DNA of 64,000 nt from Talinum fruticosum (taxonomy: Eukaryota > Streptophyta > Magnoliopsida > Caryophyllales > Talinaceae): assembly GCA_021018815.1 (NCBI GenBank), contig JAITYX010000046.1, positions 2,322,001 to 2,386,000 on the forward strand, written 5' to 3'. Below, piece after piece: positions 34,560 to 45,900 of this stretch. A program made the position numbers and the translations under genes. The stretch's first letter is position 1, and each line of letters opens with the position of its first letter. Under the pieces are notes generated by a model. That model saw only the letters and a list, made by a program, of their open reading frames with translations. It was not told where the DNA came from and did not search any database.

Positions 34560-35930
34560 GCCTCGAACAAAAGGTTTTGCGCTAAATCATGGTGCGCCTA
34601 CTTCGGTTCCGATTCCAATGTTGGGGCCGATCAAGCTATAGTCCAGTCTCAATCATCATCATCACATGGGGATGGCTCACAACAAGGGGCGGCTTGTAGG
34701 AAAAGAGTTTTATCACAAGATAATGATAACTCGGTGGTATGTATTAGTAATTTTATTTATCTTTCGTATTCTTTGAGTACTTTTAACTTAATAATTTTAT
34801 TGCGGGTTCACTAAGTCGAAGTTGTCACAAGCTATATCATATCATATCAAGAGTTTCTACAATGGCCAGTGCACATGTTTATCAAATCTCCCTAAAGAAG
34901 AGCTACAACTTTTGTGGAGGACTTTTGAGGTAAAAAGCTTGAAAACAATTGGTTATATATATGAGTACTTTTTAATATTTTCAATTTATATTTGGTAATA
35001 TTTTTGTCAAACAGGGCAAGTATACTTGGGCTCCGGAACTTTCTCGAGAAGTCTATGCGGAATGGAAAAAGAAAGTTGGTAGAAATTTGAGGAAATTAGC
35101 GAGCAAGGCTGGAAAAAGGCTCGATAATAAACCAACTTGGTTGTCAAATGAGGGGCGAGAGAGGTTGAAGGGCCTAAGAAGTATCCCTGAATTTCAAAAA
35201 AATCTGCCCAATGCTTAAAAATAGGATAGAATGCCCAAAAGCAGGAGCCTTACATAGCCAAGGGTCGGTCTCAACCGCAGATCTCGCGATCCGAATGGTA
35301 TAAACTCTAGTATTTTGGTTTCCTTTCATTTTATATACATAATGTAGTTTGTGTAACTTTATTGCATATTTTGTATGCCTAGATCAAGGAATGGAAGAAT
35401 CCTACTCCCTCTGCATTGTTTGTAAGGAGTCGTAGTAAGGAAGATGCTCAATTTGGAAAGGTCTTCGTCGATGACCAGTCCAAATCTCTATGGGTAAGAA
35501 TACTATATCCATAAACCTTTACAAGCAAATAGAATGAGTGAGCACTCAATTGTAAGGAACAATGGCATTGGAATTGTAGGGGATAAGTTAGAACTTTATT
35601 GTGTTAAATATTCAATATATCCATGATTATCAATAATGAATGGACAATGGATGTCTTCCCTTTTGCAGGAAAAATATGAAGCGAGTTAGAGTTGAGCATG
35701 GTATTCGGGAGGGGACAAAAGAGACAGAGACCCTCTACTATGAGGTATCGGGTAGGTGGAGTAAAAAATCAACCATTTATGGATTGGGTAATTCCACGAC
35801 AATGTTTTACAAAAACCTATTGCCTTGACATCGTCTACCGGTGCTACCTACAGTTCCTCGGTCCTGTTCTCAACTACAATCACAACTTAAATCAACCCAA
35901 TAACAACTTGATGAGCAAAGAAAACTAGTT
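34560..35930 (+). pseudogene. CACTA-2 second gene (Transposase_24-like), decayed
   Basis: Exon-like pieces: MPRTKGFALNHGAPTSVP (34558), SYHIKSFYNGQCTCLSNLPK (34840) with EELQLLWRTFE; after an intron-like gap GKYTWAPELSREVYAEWKKK (about 35015), GRNLRKLASKAGKRLDNKPT W and EFQKNLPNA; then IKEWKNPTPSALFVRSRSKE with FGKVFVDDQSKSLWEKYEA (35383-35680). The TPSALF...SLWEKYE order is that of the plant Ptta/En/Spm second-gene transposase. Splice-site-like GT/AG borders separate the pieces. A few stops. Confidence 0.65.
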
Positions 35931-36289
35931 GAGAGTCAGCAAAAGGCAATGGAAAAAGCGATGAAACTCATCCAAAACCTCCAATCAAAAGTTGACAGGA
36001 TGTCGGTGGTTGTAACTAATTTCTTAGCATGGTTTGTAGGTGGAACTTTGAATTGATTTATTTGATAAACTTATTGTATAACTTATAACTTAATTGCGAA
36101 TGTTGGATGTTTTTATGAATACTTGGTGGTTTGTGGATGATTGTGCATAGAATGAGACACAATGTATTTGTGTATTCGTGGATGACTTGTGTAGAGAAGA
36201 AGTCGAACTTATGTAATTGTTTTGCAGGAAATATATGTAAAAGGGAATAGCAAATGTAAAAGAAGCTCCGGCAAAGTAGGCAAAAATTT

Positions 36290-36635
36290 AGCGACGATTT
36301 TAGCGTCCGACAGTAATCTGAAGCTATTTGAGTCAAAATGTCCGACGCTAAACTCAAAAATCCGACGCTAAAATGAAGAAGTAGCTCAAAAAAACCGAAG
36401 GAAATTAGCGTCGGACACAAAATCCAACGCTGAAAAGTATTATCTCGACGCTATTAGCGTCATCCGCTAAATCCGACGCTAATTAGCGTCGGATGATGAA
36501 TCCGATGTTAAATGTTTTAGCGTTGAGGTCTTCGAGTCAGATTTTTATGCGACACTAATCCGACGCTAAACACGATTAGCGTCGGATTTTGCTTATTTGG
36601 CGTCCGATTTTGTCCGACACTAATTAGTAGTTTTA
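36290..36635. repeat. CACTA-2 right subterminal repeats
   Basis: Dense ATTAGCGTCGGAT, TCCGACGCTAAA and related words in both orientations, matching those at 30780-30975. Confidence 0.85.
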
Positions 36636-36949
36636 CTGTAGTGTAAATAACCTTGTATTCCAAAAAGGTGACATATGACTCAAACGATCTCCAATCTTCC
36701 TCTCGTGATACAATTGTAAACCTCCCGGGTCTACTTTCTTATTTAATCTGCTTTATTTTGAAGACTCATATAGCGATAATACGATATTTGTTGTCTCTAA
36801 CTTTTTCTCGCCTCCGACATGAAAGTCTTTTGTTTCACGGAAGGGATCCGAGATTCATTAACGTTCAAGCTGAACGTTCTTTGAAACATAGGAACGATAT
36901 GTATTTGTGCATATATATTAACCATTTAGAATATAACTTGCAATATTAA

Positions 36950-37145
36950 GTTGAGATGTATTCATTTACCCGAATATCGTTCCATAGGTTGTCCTAAATG
37001 GAATTAGGGACGGCAGCCCATTTTACGTATTTAATGTTCACGTGGCATCGGGTTGCCGTACCAACGTAGCTTATAAAGGTAGATTTCTTCCCACCTACAG
37101 CATTTCCGTGGCTATCAATCAAAATCAACCCGTGTAAGAAGAGTT
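36950..37145 (-). pseudogene. CACTA-1 second-gene protein, N-terminal part
   Basis: The minus frame reads GLILIDSHGNAVGGKKSTFI, SYVGTATRCHVNIKYVKWAA and VPNSI, stop, DNLWNDIRVNE. The 'goes on with G.. PVG.. ..G...R..V.I....W..VP..I.D.LW..I' pattern is typical of the same Ptta/En/Spm second-gene family. It is separated from its C-terminal part (30660-29690) by CACTA-2. Purine-rich sequence at 37650-37960 with a duplicated ~50-bp segment may be its 5' UTR. Confidence 0.65.
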
Positions 37146-37989
37146 GGATCATCTCTACTCCGGATCAACTTCTCCTTGTTCATCATTGTTCGCCCCTCGA
37201 ATTCTTTGTATTTTTGGAAGAATCCATCTTAGACTGCAAGCAATTATACAATTGTAAATAAACATGTAGAACAATTTTTGAATGGAAACACATAAGTTGG
37301 GTTGGGCAGCAGCCACCACGGGCTAACCGTGTAGTCCGGCACGGCCCGTGCTGGCTGCCGTAACCATGGTCCTCAATTTTGGTCGTTTTTGTCTCTTGTC
37401 TTATTTTCATATTCTATCCATTCATATTCCTCAAATATAAGATGAAATTTCTACACGTAAGAATATACAAGTTAAACAACCTAAAGTCCAGATGAAACAA
37501 CCATGAAATAGCCAAATTAACAAATTCTCATCGGATGCATAAATCCCCTCAATCGAACACACAACATCAAGTGTCCACTAATTCAAATAATTTGTCCAAA
37601 TGAACCCGGAAAAGTATGAATCCAGATTGAACCCTAAAACCCTAGTTTTAGATATATGAGAAGGGAACGCGATACCGGAGGGGGAGAGAGAAAGAGATAG
37701 ATTTGCCGGATGAAAAACGCAAGCAGAGAAGAACGCCGGTAGAGGAGAAGAAGAGAGCCCGAGAGGAGAGAACGAACATCGAACGACGAGAGGGGGACTG
37801 AATTCACTCGGTTGATGCGAGTGAAAGTGAGAGGAAAGGGGTTCCGAGAAGAAGAACTAAGGCACCAGAAAACTCAGGCGGAGAAGGATGCCGGTGGAGG
37901 AGAAGAGGAGAGCCCAAGAGAAGATGAGCAAAGCGAGATGGTGGGAATGGAACAACGAGAGGTTACGGGGGTTTTGGTGCAGCGAGTTT

Positions 37990-38228
37990 AGATGACGATT
38001 CACAACTAAGAACTGTCGTCTAAAGTTCTTTTGACGTCGGTTCATTTAATGAATTGTAGTCTAAGGTTCAATTCAACCATTAGACGACGGTTGTTCATTT
38101 GAACCGTCGTCATATACACAACAAAAACCGCATTTTTTACAAAAATTCTGCCGGTCCATTTTTCATAACGGTTTGTCCTTTTCACCGTCATTAAAGACCC
38201 GTTGTTAAAAGTAGTTTATGTAGTAGTA
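37990..38228. repeat. CACTA-1 right subterminal repeats
   Basis: GACGACGGTTGTTCATTTG, AACCGTCGTCATAT and related words as in the left zone. Confidence 0.75.
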
Positions 38229-38298
38229 AACCTCATTACATTCTCACCAACCAAACTTCCAATAACAGAGACCATTTACCGTCCCCACCCTCCACCTT

Positions 38299-40188
38299 TT
38301 AAATGAACCTAACCAACACAACTCCAACCACTACAATTGCAAGCAAATAAAGCCAACCCCGACTTCCATTCTCCCTTATACCCTTAGGGCATGTTTGGTT
38401 GGATGTAATCAAAATGGTAATGCAATCAAAGTGGTAATGGTCATTACATTACCATGTTTGGTTATAACTTTGTAATGCAATTTTAATTGCATTGTAATTA
38501 CATTAACCTCTACCTATACAATTACAATTACTTGGACATTTATTAAACAATTATGATTACATCAATCACTCGTGATCAAATTTTAACACACTTCTAATAA
38601 CTCTTTCGCTCTCTCTCTTTCTCTCTCTCTCTCCATATCTTTTTCTCACTCCTCCTTGGCAAGCAAAAAAATTAATTTGAGAAAAAACTTGATTTTCTTT
38701 CTTCTATTATCTTAATATATAATATAATTGGTCGGTCATTAAGGGAAAAATTCAACTTCAACATTTTGGACTCAAAATTTAACTATTCAATTGAAAAGAT
38801 AAAAAAGCTTCAATTAAATTTTTTAGATTAAAATTTTTTTACTTGTTAACATTTATCTTTAATTTAATAAATATTTATCATCAATAAAATAATTTTAGTT
38901 GGTATTCTTTTATCAATGAAAAAAATTCAAAACTTAATTATATGATAGAAGAGAATAAAAAAGCTCAAATATAAATTTAGAGTTTAAAATTTTATTATTT
39001 GGATAACATTTATCTTCATTACGACAAACATTTATCGCCACTAGAATAATCCGATTGATATCTTTTCCTACCAAAGAAATTTAAAATTGGGAAATATGAT
39101 AGAAAAGATTTAAAAATCTCAAATATGATTTCGAATTTAAAATATTTTGGTGTGGATAACATTTATCTTTGTTACGATATTTATTGTCATTAGAATAATA
39201 TAGTTGATATTTGTCACACAAGAAATAAAACTTGATTATTTATAGAAAATATTTTAAAAACCTCAAATCTAAATATGTAGCTGAAATTTTTATTTAGATA
39301 ACATTTATCTCCACTACAATAATTTAATTACTATTTTCTTCCATTGAAATAATCCATTACCTTTTTTATTACATTACACTTTTTATGTAACCAAACATGG
39401 TAATGTAATTGTTGTCCCATTACATTGCATACCTAATTACATTACATAGTTGATTATATTACACCCCTATTGCATTAGATCCAATCAAACGCCACATTAA
39501 GCTCTTCTTTGCAAGCTTTCAGTAGCTCATTTGCCTTGTCCCTCTTCACCTTTTCTTTGGATAATTTCTTCCTTAATTTATTGTTCTCTTCAATTAAGTC
39601 TCTAACTTCACTTGATACCTCTGCTTGGATGATTCCCTTGTTGCTCTCATTTGTCACTTCCTTCAAATTTTTCACTTCCATATTCAAGTTAAGTATAAGG
39701 CTATTCAACTCTTCAACTCATTCTTCCAATATCTCATTCTTCTCATTTAAGCTTACATCTTCATCACCATCCCACTTGAAATATCCCACAATTTTGATTC
39801 GGAACCTTCACAAAAAGTACATTTACATTCAGCAATTGTTCAGCTTTCAAAATACCTAATTTCATAAAATTTTTCTAATAATTGTCAAAAAATTACTTGC
39901 CACAAAGGGCATTCATGGAACTTTCTTCCTCTATTTAGGGGCTTCTTACATATCTACTCGAATGGCTGGAACATTATGAAAACATCTTACCAATTCATCC
40001 CCAACCAGTTCATTGTTTGCTTTTAAAGATCCCACCATTAAGTGAAGAAGCCTCTTTTGAAGACTCTCAAATTCGATTTGCTCTCGACATCCTTCTTCAA
40101 CCTTAACCTCTTCGATTTCTTCTTCCTCTGTAACCACTTCCACCGCCAATTTATTCTTCCTCTTCCACCCGATGTTCTTAGCTCTCAC
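38299..40188 (-). pseudogene. GRF-type zinc finger, coiled-coil, membrane-anchored protein in the MULE; split by PIF element
   Basis: Minus-strand gene convergent to mudrA. Exon 1 (about 40188-39905) reads RAKNIGWKRKNKLAVEVV from a GTG where ATG is expected, an acidic stretch, then LVRCFHNVPAIRVDM and RKKV..MPFVA: the first half of a GRF zinc finger, its second cysteine now His, with two stops. An intron-like gap follows. Exon 2 (about 39805-39500) gives NCG and YFKWDGDEDV, the GRF end, then a coiled coil (EILEE, stop, VEELNSLILNLNMEVKNLKE; LIEENNKLRKKLSKEKVKRD). It is cut by a PIF element. Removing that with one TTA joins ACKEEL in frame to KGIRENGSRG and WLYLLAIVVVGVVLVRFI, a membrane segment, stop at 38299-38301. 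About 250 residues if repaired. GRF fingers are thought to bind nucleic acid; function here unknown. Confidence 0.75.
38387..39496. mobile_element. PIF/Harbinger-like non-autonomous element, 1.1 kb, TSD TTA
   Basis: Left end GGGCATGTTTGGTTGGAT; right end, read inward, TGTGGCGTTTGATTGGAT (13 of 18 alike). TTA flanks both sides (38384-38386, 39497-39499). Subterminal GTAATGTAATTAC-type words occur at both ends. No coding. Removal restores the GRF gene frame across the junction. Confidence 0.8.
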
Positions 40189-40432
40189 TTTTCACAAACC
40201 CTAATTTTAAATTTTGAACTGAAAAGAGAGAAAGAAATATTAATATCTTTGTGAGTTTTCCGAGATGCGAAGAGAGCGAGAAAGAGCGATGAAGATGTTG
40301 TCGAGGAAAGACACGTTTTCATGGAAGAGAAGAGGTTAAATTAGGCCTCACTAATGTAATGTTCTAATTCTTAACAACCACTAAAATTTTAGTTTAGTTT
40401 TTTTTCTTTTTTTTTCAAATTAATACATGTGT

Positions 40433-40600
40433 CCAAAAAATTGCCACGTCACGTTCCCGACGAATCACCACCCATAAAACTCGGTAGCGTTACGATATTG
40501 CAAAATAACCCCAAAGTTGGTTTTGTTCGTAGTCAAGAAAATTCTTCGTTTAAATTTGACCAATACCTCCAAAGTTTGTATTATTTCCTTCCAATATTTC
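40433..40600 (-). repeat. MULE right terminal inverted repeat
   Basis: Reverse complement of the left terminal repeat (22618-22785), ending CCAATATTTC, followed by the TSD copy TTTATTTTT at 40601-40609. Confidence 0.85.
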
Positions 40601-40609
40601 TTTATTTTT

Positions 40610-42384
40610 CCTATTTTATTTTGTCGGTCGGTATTGAAATCCCAATCTCGTTTGCGAATTTGGATCACGGTCGGAGTCCGATTGGCGTGATGGAAGCCAA
40701 TAAACCACAAAAATCTTTTAGCACCAAAAATCAAGCTTATTTGCTTTGGGCCGGTCCACAAACCCATTTCTTTGGACAAGTCGAATCTCGAGCCAACATT
40801 TAAGGTCGGACCTTGGTTGGCGCCGCGCATCAAGCCTCAATACCGCTAAACGTTGCATTTCGTCTTCAACATTCAACCGAGCCACGGAGCTTAATTCGTT
40901 CGTACGACGTCACATTAATCGGCATCACATTTGAAGGTTATTCCTACCAAAGCATTGCGTTTTACTCCGAGCGTCCAACCGAGACACGGAGCTCAACTGC
41001 GCAAAACACCACCGTACTTGACCGACATCTGCGTTTCAAGGGTATTTTCTCCAAACTCGCTGCGTTTTTCTCCGACTAAACATGGAAGGGTGGCTTGACC
41101 GGATGACGTCGTTTCTCGACCGACGTCGCGATTCTCGGCTTCGTCCATGGGATTTCGGTTCAAAGAGATTTGGTCCAATTTTTCTAATTTTCTAGTCGGT
41201 TCGCTATCGCATTATGGATGGTTGTTTAACCGCTCCTTAGGTCATTTTGTGACCTAATCTTTTCAATATAAATAGAGAGCTCTCGATTATGCATGGCTAT
41301 TTTCTATGCCAAACTTTGCTGAAATCTAACTAAAAGCTATTAAATGCTTTATGTATTCCGATCTCTTGGTTTCCTTTTAGCTAATCCTCACTACAATACC
41401 AACATTCAATCCCCTAATCTTCATCACTTTCATCCTCACACATCATTTTACCTTCACCATAATTCACAAAAACAACCACTCTCAATTCACCATCGTCACG
41501 CCTACGGATCCAATTCGAGATCAAGATCAACAGGTGGGGTAACCTGAGGGCGTTCATTACCTTCGCGATTTTAACAGTTTATTTAATTATTACATTTTTA
41601 TTACTTTTGGTATTGTGAATACAAAGATGTAATCGCTTTCAATCCCTCCCCGCCTGCTGTAATTTATTTTTACCGCTTTCTTTTACCGCTTTCTTTACTA
41701 CTTTTCTTTTATCGCTTTCATATTTGTTTTATCGCTTTATTCGCATGCCTTGGTTGATTTAAATTTATGATTCATATGGCGTACCCTTGTTTGAAAACAT
41801 GTTTCCTAAACTCACATCTCAAACTCATAAAGGTCGTCCGTTGACGGGCGGAATGAAAGGGCTTATCCATACGTTTTGTACCTCCGCCCCTGAATCTAGA
41901 TTCTTGATTACGTACGATGGAGTCAAATTTTAAACCTCTTTCAGGCTTAGTCTTTTCGATACTAAGATTGAAAGAGTCTTTAGTTATTTTTGTTCGTTTT
42001 TATTTCTCAAAACTCACCTAGCGACTCTTATTTTTCCATTTTATTTCCATTTTATTTCTCCTTAAACTACTACTCTGTTTATTGGTCGAAGCTGCTATTT
42101 TTACACCATTTTGGCCCAAAAGCCTTGCGGCAGAAATAAACCTAATTTTTTTTTTAAGTTGTGAAATGGTATCCCGAGGCTTCTAAAAATAATTTCTAAA
42201 ATAAATTATTAATAAAAACCGCCAATCATTATTCCGATTAATCTATTTTAAATTAGATTTCGAAAATCAAAAATCTCAACAAGACATGCATTCCCATTTC
42301 TAATCCATTTCAAAAAATTAACTTTCAAAAAGAATATTAAAAAACCAAAGAGACCCAACGATTCGTGACGGTGGTTCCTACGAG
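40610..42384 (+). repeat. Gypsy-2 5' LTR, main part
   Basis: Continues the LTR begun at 22576. Contains GGTCGGTATTGAAATCC, GGGCCGGTCCACAAACCC, a TATA box at 41267-41274, AGGTGGGGTAACCTGAGGGC, AAGGTCGTCCGTTGACGGGC and CCTAGCGACTCTTATTTTTC. Ends before TGGCAACTCC at 42385. Confidence 0.8.
41267..41274 (+). promoter_or_regulatory. TATA box of gypsy-2 LTR, with upstream palindrome
   Basis: TATAAATA preceded at 41239-41256 by the inverted pair AGGTCA and TGACCT, spaced as in the truncated LTR at 24923-24944. Confidence 0.65.
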
Positions 42385-43149
42385 TGGCAACTCCACTCGC
42401 GGATATTAAGAGGGTGAAACTTGAAAGTTTGAGTTGTGAGTTTTCTTAATGTGTTTTGCATTAGACATTTTGCATTTTGGACATAATTGCTTTTAATTTT
42501 GACTTTAGGCTTTACCTCTAAGAACAATTTTGGAGGAGGTTCGGATTGCTAACCCGGATCGGACCCAATTAGGCTTGATTGTCAAGGAGGTGTACCTCTT
42601 CCCTCATAGCACGCTCTCTTTGGTTTACCAAGAGGTATTGAGGATTTATGCTTTTCCTGTCGTGCACCCCACAGAGGACTAAATACTTGAACTATGAGAC
42701 ACCATATATCCCACCTAGTTTTATCCCTTTTTTGTGACCATAGATTGTTGGTTATTTAGGGGTCCCCTTGTCTCTTCATTTGCATGCTTGGATGAATGTG
42801 GTTGTTTTAGTATTTAATCTTCTACTTGTGAGCATTTAGATTAGGTTAGGAGTGCTGAATAACACTTGCATGGGTGCGAATAAAATACAATAATTAATTT
42901 CCTTGAGTCAGTCCAAGATGTTCACATTTTTAGCTAAAAGTAAAAAATTGTCTTCTTTTTTTTAGGTCGGTCCATTAATTGCATTTTTAGTCTTCCCAAA
43001 AATTTGTCTCTTAGTCTAGGTTCCGCCGGCCGCCTGGCTTAGCCTGGCGCCAATCACTGCCGGTCAATCCAGGAGGGTCCTGCAGAGGACCGTCATCTCT
43101 TCAACCAAGTGTGGTTTTTTATAGGGTTCGACTTTTTAGCATCTTTGCA

Positions 43150-43465
43150 ATCCGTTTTCGCATTTCAATTTTATATTTAGCCAAAAAATAAATTCATCTC
43201 AAATTACGTGAATCCATTTGCATTCAATTTTGTATTTAGCCAAAAATAAATTCATCTCAAATTAGGTGAGTCCATTTGCATTCAATTTTGCATTTAGCCA
43301 AAAGTAAATTCATCTCAAATTAGGTGAGTCTTATTGAATTCAATTCCTCATTTAGACAAAAATAAATTCATCTTAAATTAGGTAAGTCCATTTATGTATT
43401 TAGCCAAAAGATAAATTCATCTCAAAAGAAAGGTCCATTTATGCATTTTATTTATGCATTAGCCA
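43150..43465 (+). repeat. Gypsy-2 leader minisatellite
   Basis: Five units of about 60 bp with TTAGCCAAAAATAAATTCAT, CTCAAATTAGGTGAGTCC and ATTTGCATTCAATTTTG. Same unit family as gypsy-1, 18890-19375. Confidence 0.85.
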
Positions 43466-43599
43466 AATTAGAAATCATCCCAAACTAAGTCATTAAGCAT
43501 CATTACATTCCATTTTGATTTCTTTGCATTTCTCATGTGCATCCAAATAAAAAGCATTATTTCTTTCTTAGTTCATTCGGATTTTGCACTTGAGTCCCT

Positions 43600-45900
43600 T
43601 CCTCTCAAAAGTTGGTGTTCCTACACATGGTCCTAAGCAGCTGCAGAATAGGGAAGCTCGTCGCCATTGGGTTTCATCGAAATCCTACCTCCAAAAGGTT
43701 AAAACGCCTCAACAAGAAGTCCGGTACTTCTTCCTCTCGCTCTACACCGATACGACCGACCTCGATGCACACAACACTTGGTTTAGTCAATCTTTCGTCG
43801 TAGGACGGTGCCCAAAACAATTCTCCTCCTTGGGACGGAGGATCGGAACAATCTCCCATCCTTGCTCTGCTCAATGACTTCTAAAAATGTACTCGAATAT
43901 ACTTACCACATCAACTTTCCATGGATCTTCGATAATGATGTAATAAAGTGGTATAATGGAGTTGACCCATACAAGATCACTAATTGGAATGATCCGTATA
44001 AGGAGTTCCTACATCAATACTCCTATAACATTGATCTACATGTCACCCTTAGAGACTTAGAATTGATCAAATAAAGGGAGAAAGAGAGCTTTACTGACTT
44101 TTTCACCGGATGGAGGGCAAAGGCTGCCCATATGGTAGACCGACCTTCCGAGAAAGACCAAGTCGGAACAATTGTGAAGAACCTTCGGCTGCCTATAACC
44201 AACATCTCAAGTTCCTACTGTTTATGAACTTCACAACCTTTAGAGATGTAGGCATGTTGATAGAAGAGGAGTTGTCCGCCACGATAAAAAAGTCGTGGCT
44301 GGATATCGAGGTAATTATCAATCCAAAGACAAGAAACCTCTAATCAAGGGAATACTAGTAGGAGTGCGGATGTCAATGCCCTATTAATATGTATAATGGC
44401 TACACTCCTATAGAGACTACTTATGCTCAAGCCCTCGATCGTCTCGTGGTCTAAAGGGAAGATTGAGAGTTCCCGCCTATAAGAGCAAAATCGAAACAGT
44501 AAACAGATCGAAATATTGGGACGTAGGAAAATTCCGTAAATACCATAATGCACAAGGATACGATATGAAGCAATGTTGGACATTTTAGAACAAATTAGGG
44601 AGTATGTTCCATAACGATCAACTTCCTCTCCCTAAGGCCGCTCGAAACCTAACAACAAGAAGAACCCATTCAGCGGTACCTTAGCTCTCTTTTCTAAACT
44701 CATTCTAGCTTAGTGTGATCCAACTGTCTTCATTCAAGACATTAATGGGTCCAAACGGCTTGCAAGCTTACCTTCCCTAGACCCGAAGTCAAGGGATTGT
44801 GGGTGAGTGATAAGGAAGATGTGTACGAAACTAAAGATGATAATAATGATAACTTTTGGGATACACCACCCTTAGAAGAAGATGACTTTTGCGGAGAACT
44901 AAAGAGTCCTGAAGTCTAGTTCCTTACCAGATTTGGACGATATAGTACACCAATGAATACACAACAGACTCAAGAAGCCTCAATAAAAAGAAGTTGCTAA
45001 AGAAGAAGACTAAATCCTAAAACAACTTCAAAAACTTAAAGCTGATATTTCCATCCGGCAACTCATATCCGCCTCCCAAAAGCATAGACATGCCTTAATT
45101 GTTGCACTTAGAAAAATTGAAGTCTTTCCCGAAAGTACGCCTGAGGAGGTGATAGGATTGATCAATAACGGGAATGAAACCATCACGTTCGACAAGAAAG
45201 ACCTACTTGAAAAAGGCATTGCACACAACAATACCCTTTAGTTAATTATAACTTGCATTAACAAATTTATCCCTCTAACCTTAGTAGACAATGGATCTGC
45301 TTGTAAATGTTTGTCCCAACTGCCAAAAGGTTAAGAGGAATAACTCTTTAAGCAAACTATTCATCTTTGAGCTTATGATAACTCAAAAAGAAAAATTTTG
45401 GGAATGGTGACTCTTCCGATTAATGTTAGACTGTGGTGAAAAACATCGACTTTCAAGTCCTAGACATTCCAACCACTTTCAACCCTCTTCTATGATGCCC
45501 TTGGTTACACGACGACCAGGCGAGTGCCTTTTACATCGCATCGGAAAGTTAAAATAATCATCAAAGGTCAAGTAGAAACCATCAAAGGAGACGACGTCTT
45601 TGCCTCCATGACCTCTAAGGAGTCTGCTGTCGAAATTGAGCATGATGTTGATGATAAAGAGCTCTATGGATTTGAGACCATCGCTTCTATAGACAAGGAT
45701 GAATCACCTCCTATCAACCCTAGTGTCCACTTGATGCTAAGGAAAAGGGGTATTTTCCTAACTTAGCGTAGGCGAGGAGGGCATACCACCCGATCTATCC
45801 ACCCCTTACGCCCACCAACAACTACAAGTTCGGATTAGGCTATCATCCAATCTGCTAAGGAAATAACTAAAGCTAAGCGGGAGATACAAACTAGGAGGAA
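43600..45900 (+). pseudogene. Gypsy-2 gag-protease, decayed
   Basis: The gag core (retrotransposon_gag type) is clear at 43900-44190: HINFPWIFDNDVIKWYNGVD, DPYKEFLHQYSYNIDLHVTL, RDLELIK, stop, REKESFTDFFTGWRAKAAHM, RPSEKDQVGTIVKNL. A protease remnant follows at about 45270-45530: PLTLVDNGSACN, whose D-N-G-S is the aspartic active site form common in this clade, then frame changes through what is normally the FQVLDIPTTFN...PWLH block. 45535-45765 gives HRKVKIIIKGQVETIKGDDV FASMTSKES, typical of Ogre/Tat-like polyproteins. GLGYHP near 45835 is the usual sequence before reverse transcriptase, but no reverse transcriptase follows. Stops and shifts throughout. Confidence 0.85.

Larger units (their letters stand above)
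30768..36643 (+). mobile_element. CACTA-2, 5.9 kb, TSD TAA, nested in CACTA-1
   Basis: Left end CACTACAAAAACTCGCG; right end ...TTTTACTGTAGTG; TAA flanks both sides (30765-30767, 36644-36646). Subterminal ATTAGCGTCGGATT words crowd 30780-30975 and 36290-36630. It interrupts the minus-strand gene of CACTA-1. Contents on the plus strand: a TNP2 remnant lacking its catalytic core and a Transposase_24-like second gene, both broken. Confidence 0.9.
28425..38228 (-). mobile_element. CACTA-1, 9.8 kb, TSD AAC, containing nested CACTA-2
   Basis: Left end CACTACTACAGGAACCACTT; right end, read inward, TACTACTACATAAACTACTT, so the terminal C has become T. AAC flanks both sides (28422-28424, 38229-38231). 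Subterminal zones (about 28460-28830, 37990-38200) repeat GACGACGGTTTCTTCATYTR and AACCGTCGTCATA. Only a minus-strand Transposase_24-like gene is left; the TNP2 catalytic gene is absent, so the element is non-autonomous. Confidence 0.88.
22618..40600. mobile_element. Mutator-like element (MULE) with two convergent genes, nested insertions
   Basis: Inverted termini of about 168 bp (22618-22785 and 40433-40600) begin GGAATATTGG and GAAATATTGG and share AATAATACAAACTTTGG and CCGAGTTTTATGGG words. A 9-bp TSD flanks them. The plus strand carries mudrA pieces (23759-23860, 26041-27790) and the minus strand a GRF zinc-finger gene (40188-38299), meeting tail to tail. Inside sit gypsy fragments (about 23880-26035), CACTA-1 with CACTA-2 (28425-38228) and a PIF element (38387-39496). 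Without these it is roughly 5 kb. Both genes are broken. Confidence 0.85.
22576..45900 (+). mobile_element. Gypsy-2: Ty3/gypsy (Ogre/Tat-like) element split by a MULE
   Basis: The LTR begins TGTAGACACC at 22576, is interrupted at 22617 and resumes at 40610; across one TTTATTTTT the two sides read as a continuous U3 like that of gypsy-1. The LTR ends near 42384, followed by primer-binding region, leader array and decayed gag-protease. Reverse transcriptase, integrase and 3' LTR were not found before sequence identity is lost near 46 kb. Inserted in the 3' LTR of gypsy-1. Confidence 0.8.
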
